DNA from: Pleurotus ostreatus/Saccharomyces cerevisiae fusant
Taxonomy: Eukaryota > Opisthokonta
Direction of reading: 5' to 3'
Assembly: GCA_024196135.1 (NCBI GenBank)
Contig: JAMQCK010001029.1
Coordinates: 1-12,869, forward strand
DNA: 12,869 bases
How positions within the stretch are numbered: the first letter of the stretch is position 1; each line of letters begins with the position of its first letter. Below are positions 1 through 7,373 of this stretch, one piece after another. The notes under the pieces were generated by a model that was given only the letters and a program-made list of their open reading frames with translations, made no database searches and had not been told where the DNA came from. The position numbers were made by a program, and so were the translations under genes.

Positions 1-14
1 ATCGTTACTCGCAG

Positions 15-897
15 CAAACGGCAAGCCCGCCACCCTCACCCTCCCCGAAGGCCTCGCCGCCGGGTCATACCTCCTCCGGCACGAGATCATCTCCCTGTCG
101 AACGCCTCCTCGATAGAAGGAGCCGACTTCTACGCCTCCTGCGCGCAGATCAAGGTCGAGCACGGCGGAGACGGGGCCGCGGGCGACGACGAGCTAGTCA
201 GCTTCCCGGGCGCGTACAGTGATCATGATGCGGGGATTTTGATTGATGTGAGTGTCGTGTTTTCCTGGCGAAGATTTCTGGCCTCGCTTCAATGGACTTT
301 CGTGTTAATGCTCTCGTCCAGGCCTCCTCCCTCGGCCCCAACGCATACCCCTACCCCGGTCCGCCCATCGCCGCCATGGCTGGGGGCTCAGCGGACTCGG
401 GTCCGAGCTCCATGGCCCTGCCGCCTGCTGTGCCTACGACGTCGGCTCCCAGCGTGAAGCGCGACGCGGTTCCGACACAGATTACCACCACCCCGGCCGT
501 CCCGACTCAGGCGAAGCGCGGCGCGGTTCCGACCTACGCACCACCCGACAACGTCAAGCGCGACGACCTCCCCCTCAACTCCGCGTACGACACCCGCTAC
601 GTCTCGGCCACCAAGCGCGCCACCGACCCGCAGTGCTCGACGCTCACTTGCGATGACTCTCACCATGCGCCTGGCAAGCGTGAGGGTGCCGCCGCTGCGA
701 AGCGTGAGGGCGAGGAGCGTGCCGCCGCCAAGCGCGAGGAGAACCCCGCCGCAGAGGCAGCAAAGCGCCTTAAGGACATCGCCCAGAAGCTCGCTGCCGC
801 AGACCTCCCCGCGTCCTCTTCCTACTGGCACCCGCGCCCGACCGTCACGGACGTACCCGGGAAGCGTCGCCTCCCTCCTGGTTACCATGGGTTCTAG
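15..897 (+). CDS. AA9 lytic polysaccharide monooxygenase, 3' part, with Lys-Arg repeat tail (gene A)
   Basis: Partial gene; the N-terminus lies left of the window. Exons are 15-247 and 322-897, with a 74-base phase-0 intron at 248-321 (GTGAGT...CAG). Bases 1-14 look like the end of another intron; entering at 15 in phase 1 matches gene B's fourth exon. The first exon encodes the C-terminal third of an AA9 core: LP-x5-G-SYLLRHEI, then GADFYASCAQIKV and FPGAY. The second exon finishes the core with YPYPGPP and continues into a tail, 191 residues for the whole exon. The tail is Ala/Pro/Thr-rich and holds nine Lys-Arg pairs, spaced like Kex2 protease sites. Compared with canonical AA9, the second-sphere His is Ser and the Gln is Asp, while the axial Tyr is present. 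AA9 enzymes are secreted and cleave beta-1,4-glucans oxidatively. Family is certain; activity and tail processing are inferred. Confidence 0.88.
322..894 (+). other. C-terminal tail exon with nine Lys-Arg (Kex2-like) sites
   Basis: After the core's final PGPP motif the protein has no CBM1 module and no hydrophobic GPI-type end. Lys-Arg pairs follow Val, Ala, Val, Thr, Gly, Ala, Ala, Ala and Gly; the first are encoded at 457-462, 514-519 and 556-561. Cleavage after each pair would free peptides of about 17, 12, 17, 19, 6, 8, 9 and 31 residues and a short C-terminal piece RLPPGYHGF. The first two share the related starts DAVPT and GAVPT; three short ones start with Glu-Gly or Glu-Glu and are Ala-rich. 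The 19-residue peptide has two Cys four residues apart and a His-His pair. This layout resembles fungal Kex2-processed repeat precursors. Processing is an inference from sequence alone. Confidence 0.7.
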
Positions 898-1321
898 ATG
901 ATTGACTTGCAATTGGAGGAAGCTTAAGTGGTGAACGCTGGATGGCGCAGTGCACGCGCCGGTCATTCTTTACGATCCTTGTATTTATCTCTGCCGCTTA
1001 ATGCGGTAGCTATTTAATATCCACAACACCCTAATTTCCAGCGGAACACGTTGCATCTATATCATGGAGAAAGCCGACACCGTTGAACAAATGATGTAGT
1101 GTATAATGCACCGCATAAGGCGAAATCATATCCGGTCTGTTGTGCTTTGTAGTTCTTTGTGGGTGTCATACTGATCGACGAGCCACCCACGCAGCCAAAC
1201 AGATACAAGCATTCCCATCTTCGCGAGCTTCTACTGTACACGTGCCGCATACCAGGCGCTTATCGCCCCCGTATAACCCTCTTTTCACCATTCGATCCCT
1301 TCCGCCCTGTTTACCTCGACC
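898..1321. other. Intergenic: 3' flank of gene A and promoter of the 129-residue gene
   Basis: No gene is supported here. AT-rich stretches near 1010-1035 and 1095-1110 could hold gene A's polyadenylation signals. The right end is a pyrimidine-rich leader. Short frames on both strands have no family-like sequence. Confidence 0.5.
1271..1276 (+). promoter_or_regulatory. Putative TATA box, GTATAA
   Basis: GTATAA lies about 50 bases before the ATG at 1322 and is followed by a C/T-rich stretch, typical of fungal transcription starts. It implies a short 5' leader of roughly 20 bases. Confidence 0.4.
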
Positions 1322-1853
1322 ATGGGCACCGAGCTCGACGACGCCGCCATCACCCCCTGGGCCCGCCCCTCCGACCCCAACTGGCACCTCCACCTCCCCT
1401 CCGCCGGCATCATCCTGCACGTCGTCTGCATCGGCATCATCGAGCCCTGCCCGGACATGTTCGAGTGCACGCAATATATTGAGCGCACGCCCGCTCTGCG
1501 AAGTATCATCGCGTGCGCGCGGCGGGAGGGGAGCTATGAGCCGGTGAGGGAGGCGGGTGAGTGGATGTTCGAGTTATCGCTTGCGATTAGAGAGCGATCT
1601 CTATTTGTTGTCGGTCTCTACTCGTTTTCGACCACTATTCGTGCTTGATCACGGTTAAGTAGAGAATGACCGCAATGACTAAATCCCTACACGTTCAGCG
1701 CGCGAGTGGTTGGAAGATCTAGAGCGATTGGGGAGGAGGACGAGGACGAAGGTAGTACGGCCTGCCTGGCTTCGGCCCGAACTGGACCCTTATAATCCTC
1801 ACACGGACCATCGTGGCCTTCAGATGGATCCTCGGCGAGGTAATCAGCTGTAG
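1322..1853 (+). CDS. Small two-exon gene of unknown function, 129 residues
   Basis: Exon 1 is 1322-1556 and exon 2 is 1699-1853, joined in phase 1 across a 142-base intron (GTGAGT...TTCAG). The spliced frame is 390 bases including TAG. The ATG sits in a strong context (CGACCATGGG) about 50 bases after GTATAA. Splicing removes the tail of the unspliced frame and adds a well-formed charged C-terminus beginning AREWLEDLERLGRR. The middle is hydrophobic (about residues 27-41), followed by four Cys at roughly 36, 43, 49 and 65. There is no signal peptide, and no clear membrane span because the hydrophobic stretch is short. The C-terminal part is rich in Arg, Asp and Pro. I do not recognise the family. 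The clean splice frame argues for a real gene; a longer or alternative model is possible. Confidence 0.55.
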
Positions 1854-1995
1854 ACGGCCTGCGCGCAGAGCTGTCCTGTCTGCCCTTCAAACAGAGCAAA
1901 GTGATTTGAGCGGTGTGCGCTGGAGTGTAGATATCTTCATTCTCAAAGTCTGCGATATACGACGGGGACGGCGCCTTGAGTGTACATTAATTTGG

Positions 1996-2250
1996 ACCTG
2001 CGCTCGACGATGGCGTGGACGGCGCCCCGAGACACGGTCGTGGCTTGCCCTTGGTTGTCCGAGACGCGGACCCTTGTCCACGGTCGTCCGAGACGCGCAT
2101 GGTCGTCTATATAGTGGCCCAAGACAAGGGGGCCCTGTTGTCAAAGACGCGGGTGTCCATGATCGCCCGAGACAAGGACAGCGGAGAATGGTGATGACCG
2201 ATTGTAAAGTACGAGAGCTGGCAAACAAGACCAAGCACACACCCATAACC
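1996..2250 (+). repeat. Dispersed repeat copy 1, internally expanded tandem units
   Basis: Bases here align with the reverse complement of about 6331-6472. Shared blocks include GGCGCCCCGAGACACGGT, TCGCCCGAGACAAGG followed by GAGAATGGTG, and GGCAAACAAG. Within this copy the core CCGAGAC (or a one-to-two-base variant) recurs at 2027, 2059, 2088, 2119, 2142 and 2167, so units are 23-32 bases. Copy 2 has only two cores. No coding capacity or terminal inverted repeats seen; it is probably a relic of a transposable element or satellite. Confidence 0.6.
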
Positions 2251-3563
2251 TGCCAAGGTTGCGATCACGTGGGTAGGCAGTCTGCGGAGATGGAGTAGGT
2301 CCTCGTCGCAGCCACGCCAAAGATAAGTGAGCGTCGAAGCCAGAGACCGCATGGACGTAGCGTCGCGAGAGGCCGACAGACAACCGACAGATACGACGCA
2401 GCCCTTTGGGTGCCTTCCGTCGCCCAATCATCAGCCATCGCTGAGACTTCCTCCGAGCTTCAGTGACCACCGTGACTACAGAAGAACGTCGGCAGCCTAT
2501 TGTAGGCGTCGTACTACCCTATCGCAGGCATTCTGGCTCCCTATCGCAGTCGTTTGACCGCCCTATGTAGCTGCGCAGCGACTGAGTGAACTTCGTAGTT
2601 ATCGAATACGCCGTCGCAGTACGAAGACGCCTTCGCAGCGAGAGATTCACGAGCATAATCGGCGACGAAGCCTTCTGTACCATGCGCAACCGCCGAGCGA
2701 AGTCTTCGGGTTGTTTTTGGGTGTGAAGGAATGCTTATTGCTGGGAAAGTTCACAGGCGATAGGCGCGTTGCACGGCCCGACTGAGAAGTCCGATTGGGA
2801 TAGCGAGATCGTTGTCAGAGCGGGCGGGCGGGCGATGTTGGCGGAGGAGCAAGATGACGGCGGCGGCGTCGTCCGCGGCGCGCGTATCTGATGGCGGGGA
2901 GGCGCCCTTGAGCATCGGAAGCGCCGCCCTCGAGCGTATCGATGGGATGAGAGAAAAGGCGCTCGGGCGGTGGCAGGGTGGTGGAAGCTGGAGGAAGGCG
3001 GCGGCTATGCGGTAAGCGACGAGAGTCACAATACAGTCAGCACTGGCGATTGTAAGCACCGAAGCGGAGGACGAATATCCTATAGCGGAGGATGGGCCTG
3101 AGCGCGTCGTCGGCCCACGAGAGTCATCGCGAGCGAGTCATGCAACGACGGAGAGGGATGCTGACAGTGACTACGGACAGCGGGCGAGCGACGGAGTAGC
3201 GGCTGGAAGAATGAACAGCGGCGGGAAGGCGACTAACAGACAAGCTTGGGTGATCGACAGACCAGCTGGGCGAATTGACGTCGACCAAGACGAAGAGACG
3301 GACGGCGGACACCCGCGCGCGCCACCCAAGGCGACCAAGACGGGCAGGATGGGCAGATGACGACCAAGGCGGGCAGCGGGCCTCCAAGCGGGACATCTGA
3401 CCACCGTTGCGCTTGCGTCGTGCGCGCTTGGGCTCTTGCGTAGTGTGGAATTGAGCGCTTGCGTAGTCTTCGCTTGGGCTGGATGCTTGGCGGATATAAG
3501 CGAATTGTGGCGCAGGGTGGTGTACACGGCAGAGAAATAAGCGACAAGTCGGGGGTGGGGACC

Positions 3564-3626
3564 GAGGGGCGTCGAGGAGCGGGCGAGAGGCGTCGAGGAT
3601 CGAGCGAGAGGCGTCGAAGAGGTGAA
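3564..3626. repeat. Three 21-base tandem units
   Basis: Units begin at 3564, 3585 and 3606 and share the core GAG[A/G]GGCGTCGA; a looser run of GAGA/TCGA words continues to about 3680. In the minus-strand frame it gives a seven-residue pattern like LLDASRS, which explains that frame's length without implying a gene. Confidence 0.55.
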
Positions 3627-4508
3627 TGGAAGGCGCCGAGAGACGAAGGAGAGGCATCGAGAGAGATGTCGAGCAGCACACTGGGCCGACGGAGAGCAAG
3701 CGAGGCGAGGAGTTCCGGAAAATTATTTTATCGTGCCACAAATTCCGGAGGACGAGAACAGCACCAGGGCGGGCGCGACGAGCGGGGCGCCTCGTGCGAC
3801 GCGGCGGACAAGCCTCGGATGGTGTCATCCCAAGCGGATGATTGGGCGCTGGTCAATTGAGTGTATGGCATGGAGTGTACAGCACCCAGGGGAGCAGATA
3901 GAAACGACAACAGGGCCAATAGAATTCAACACAAATTCTAGTGTGATCAGCGTGAACCCCAAGAAGATCGCAGTGCTGTTGGCGGCCCGCGTGACGCGCC
4001 CCAAGCGCGGGTCGCGGGGAGGAGCATCACCGCGCGCGGGAGGAGGATAGGGGCCTGTACCTGTGTATGTTTAGAAAGGTGGTAGCCGGGGGTAGAGGGG
4101 AACGAAAATGAAGAGAAATACACTAGCGAATAGAGGCGGTCAGTAAATATTCTGTGAGGGACGTGGCCGGCGGGTGGCGCGGTGAGGGCGCTTGTCGACG
4201 GGTGTTTGGATGCGCGCGATCGGCGCGGAAGAAGAAGAGCGGGCAGGTGACCGGGTGCGGCTATTGGACAGGTGACGTGCCGTGCCGCGGCGTCGGGGGA
4301 AAGTTAAATACCTCGGGCGGCAGGAAAGTCGGCCGAGCGGGCTTTCCTTCTGCACTCCCATCTGCCGTCCCCTTGTCCCCTCTGCACCTCCCTGCCGAGC
4401 GGCCCATAGCGAGACCCCGTCCCTGTTGCCCGGCACGTCCTCAGAGCCCAGATCCCCCGCACCCCGGCCCATCCCAAGTCCCTCGGCAGTCCCACGGCGC
4501 TACCCACC

Positions 4509-5573
4509 ATGTCAATGAAGCAGGATATCGAAAAGGGCGAGGGGCGCGCGTTCGAAGATACGCGCCAGGTCGAGGCCATCCCGCCGTCCCAGGCGCAGCA
4601 CCACTATGTCCCGCGCCCCAAGCCCGGCAGCCACATCGCGAACCCGGGCACGCTGGGCCTGTTCTCCTTCGCGAGCACGACGTTCGTGCTCTCGATGTAC
4701 AACGCCCGCGTAAGGGACATTAGCGAGCCGAACGTCGTCGTCGGGCTCGCGCTCTTCTTTGGCGGGCTCGCCCAGCTGCTTGCCGGCATGTGGTGAGTTT
4801 TCGCCGTCGATCACCCTTCCCGCTCCCACGCCCCGCATCGTCCCCGCCCGCCGCCATCTTTCCCCGCGCGCTGCCCTGGCGCATCAGTCTCGCCCAGCAC
4901 ATCACTCGCCGCCGAGCGCGTCAATACCCTGCCCCGCATTCGATAAGATTACTGATACCCTCTTAGGGAGTTCCCCCGCGGCAATGCTTTCGGCGCGACC
5001 GCCTTCACATCCTACGGCGCCTTCTGGCTGTCCTACGCTACCATTCTCATCCCCTCCTCGGGCATCGCGGCCGCGTACACGTCGCTCGAGGGCGGCGAGG
5101 CCATGCTCGCCGACGCGCTCGGCATCTACCTCATTATGTGGATGATGGTCACGCTCTTCCTTGGGTGAGTTTGCGCTAGGTCATTTGTTCCTGCAAAAGA
5201 GCAGACGTCTGACCTCCTTTCTCAGCATTGCCTCCCTTAAGCGCCCCGCACCATTCGGCGCGCTCTTCTTCATGCTCTGGCTCACCTTTTTGCTCCTTGC
5301 CGCGTCCGAGTTCACGGGCAAGACAAGCATTTCGAAGGCGGGGGGCATTACGGGCGTCATCACGGCGTTCATCGCCTACGGCATCGGATTGTGCGAGTTG
5401 GTTGGCTGGTGAGTAGCTTTCTTGTATTTTTCTGCCTCTATTCCGCCGGAGTCCTCCTTTGGCTGGATTGAGCATTGTTGGTCGTGTAGAACGGCGAGCT
5501 GACGATCCTTCGTAGGCCCCTCGGCCCCGTCATCTGGCGCGAGAACGCAGGCATCCTCGGCCAGTTCCCTTGA
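4509..5573 (+). CDS. Acetate transporter, AceTr (GPR1/FUN34/SatP) family
   Basis: Exons 4509-4792, 4967-5164, 5226-5408 and 5516-5573 join in frame to 240 residues. Introns are 174, 61 and 107 bases, each starting GTGAG and ending AG. The start ATG has context CACCATGTC. This family moves acetate (and succinate in some members) across the plasma membrane through six membrane helices. Residues 1-44 are a hydrophilic cytosolic N-terminus. The family signature region, usually NPAPLGL, reads NPGTLGL at 45-51. GMWEFPRGNAFGAT (about 93-106) and SYGAFWLS (110-117) are typical; further helices lie at about 118-160, 171-186 and 201-222. The protein ends GILGQFP and lacks the longer tail of yeast members. 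Family assignment is strong; substrate is inferred. Confidence 0.93.
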
Positions 5574-6184
5574 GTGGGTTCTGTGCCGGACTTCTCGACC
5601 GGCTGGCTCCCTTGCGAGGTGACGCCCCGTCGAGAGGTGATGCGTGCCAGGAGATGAAGAAGTTGAAGAAACAAACAAACTTGTCACGACTACGATACGA
5701 TATACCCGAACGAGGCGAGCGCGGTGGTGGTCGAGGACGAGAGCGCGAGCAAGAGGCGGAAGTGGGGGTTTTTATCGATCAAACTAACCCGAGATTATTC
5801 ACGGCCTGTCCCTCCTCCGCTGCGTACCCCCTTCCTCCTGGCCGTTTAGTGCCCTTGCTACGTTCAATGTCTTGCATAGTTTACGTCCAGTGCCCTGCCT
5901 TAGCTACGCTTTCCACGTCTCCAGTTTCCATCTGCCAGTTGCCGTTCTGGTTACTGTTTGCCAGTCACTGTTCTGCTCACTGTCTGCCAGTGCCCAACAC
6001 GGGTACCGCCAGCCTCCAGCCCATCCCATTGCGCTTGCATATTCGTCGTCCACGTCCACGCTTGATTACAGTACAGTATCGTTTTGTTTGTCTGCGCTTG
6101 TGTACATATATGGTAGTGTGTATGATTATAGTTGAGAGTTGAAGAGAAGTTTAGTCGTTCTACGCAGTCGAGAGTGATCAAAGA

Positions 6185-6262
6185 TTGCTAGCTTGAAGTG
6201 CGGAGTCGCTAGCTTGAAGTCCGGAGTTGCTTGAAGTATTCGAGTTGCTTGAAGTGTTAGAC
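6185..6262. repeat. Four decayed tandem units around GCTTGAAGT
   Basis: Units start at 6185 (21 bases), 6206 (21), 6227 (18) and 6245 (18). The first two share CGCTAGCTTGAAGT-like sequence followed by SCGGAG (S = C or G); the last two lack three bases (AGC or CTA) within the GCTAGCTT core. Confidence 0.7.
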
Positions 6263-6330
6263 AGCCGTCAGTGCAAGTTGCCAAATGAGGAGGGAATGGG
6301 GCGTAGGGCTGCTTTGTGTGCCGTTGTTTG

Positions 6331-6472
6331 GGCTTGTGGGAGCATTGCTTGCCCTTGTTTGCCTGCATTCCTTACTTCCTCATTGGGCACCATTCTCCCG
6401 GCCTTGTCTCGGGCGACCAATGGCAAGCGCAACCGTGTCTCGGGGCGCCGTCGACGCGATCGTCGGGTGCAG
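6331..6472 (-). repeat. Dispersed repeat copy 2, inverted relative to copy 1
   Basis: Its reverse complement aligns with 1996-2250, roughly four in five bases over the best 80-base block by eye, but carries only two CCGAGAC cores (plus-strand GTCTCGG at 6406 and 6437). Flanking similarity fades quickly. Small plus-strand frames across it are chance. Confidence 0.6.
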
Positions 6473-7373
6473 GGCTATGGTCTTCGCGCTTTGCGACGGG
6501 AGCGGAGACAGGTCAAGGCACGGAGACCACAAGTAGAGCAAAAGCAAGACGCGTTGTGCGCTCCCGTCGTGAGTCGCAGGCACACTTCGAAGGGGTCTGG
6601 GGACGTTGGCTATGGAGAGTATGAGTGTTGTCTGCTCTGACGAGGGCTGGCACGAAGAATGAGCTCGGTTCGTCCGACGCCGTCGTAGCAAGAAATCTGC
6701 TTGTCATAGAATGTCAGGGAATATGTGGCACAGTTCCCGATCTCGAGGTCCTCATGCTCATTCGATGCGTACTACAGCGGAGCGTCCGTGCTGAGCGTGC
6801 GTGTTAGTGAGGCGCGAGAAGAGGTGAGGGGTCGACCTCCCCGCCTCGGTAATGCGGCTGGGCAATCATGGTCCCCTCTGGTTCACTGTACTCCCGCCCC
6901 TCCCCACCTACCCCGCCACACCCCTCCACACCCGCGCAGTCTTGCGCTCCACGGGGCGCACCTTGGACCCGCTGCGGTACCGTCTTGGAGATGCCCTCCT
7001 CGGGAACGCTTCGACCCCCACGACTTGCTTCCCCGCGGGGTACTGCATCCTCCTCTCCTGGAGGTGCTACCTTGACGATTGGATATCATATATGCGCGGT
7101 CTCCCAGCGATCTGCGCGGTCTAGTTTACTACCCCGGCGCTCTACGAGCCCGTAGCTCTTTAGGTCGTAAGTCTAACTGGCCTTCAGACCACCACCCATA
7201 TAGCGCATACAACAGCATAAATTAGAGACCAACTGTTAGTGCTACAGCTAGCATAAATAAGAAGGATCGTCAGGCGTAATGAACGTAGTGTCCGTATTCG
7301 ACCTCTCTTCGTTTGTTCTCCTTCCCTCCGCTTGCCGATGTTGTCTGTCCAAGGCCTGTGGCGACCGTCGCCC

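Larger units (their letters stand above)
1854..4508. other. Long gene-poor stretch with decayed repeats
   Basis: About 2.65 kb with no gene I can support. Frames up to about 230 residues on the minus strand (3124-3828) are Arg/Ser/Pro-rich, lack family motifs, and arise from GC-rich simple repeats. Contents: a dispersed repeat with tandem units (1996-2250); scattered CTATCGCAG / CGTCGCAG words at about 2490-2650; CGACCAAG words at about 3280-3380; CGCTTG and GCGTAG words at about 3410-3490; 21-base repeats near 3564. The last 400 bases are the acetate transporter's GC-rich promoter and a pyrimidine-rich leader. Confidence 0.5.
5574..7373. other. Gene-poor stretch between two convergent genes
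   Basis: The transporter (+) and AA9 gene B (-) converge here, so both ends are 3' flanks. No gene is supported. It holds a T-rich region with CTGCCAGT/TTGCCAGT words (about 5930-5990), four short repeats (6185-6262), dispersed repeat copy 2 (about 6331-6472) and AT-rich sequence (7190-7265) that may carry gene B's polyadenylation signal. A C-rich block at 6840-7125 is open in two plus frames (up to 95 residues), but neither reads like a known family. Confidence 0.5.

Noticed and set aside
388..966. Minus-strand frame of 192 residues opposite gene A's tail
   Set aside because: Shadow of a GC-rich coding exon; the plus strand continues the AA9 core in frame across a good intron.
1813..2298. 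Plus-strand frame of 161 residues
   Set aside because: Overlaps the end of the 129-residue gene and then the dispersed repeat; it contains no family motif.
3124..3828. Minus-strand frame of 234 residues
   Set aside because: Arg/Ser/Pro-rich and produced by simple GC-rich repeats (LDASR-like pattern); no domain, and neighbouring frames are equally open.
6852..7124. C-rich block with PAGY...LLSWR suggesting a decayed AA9 fragment
   Set aside because: The resemblance to the LP-x5-G-x-Y-LLR motif is too short, and no other core motif is nearby.
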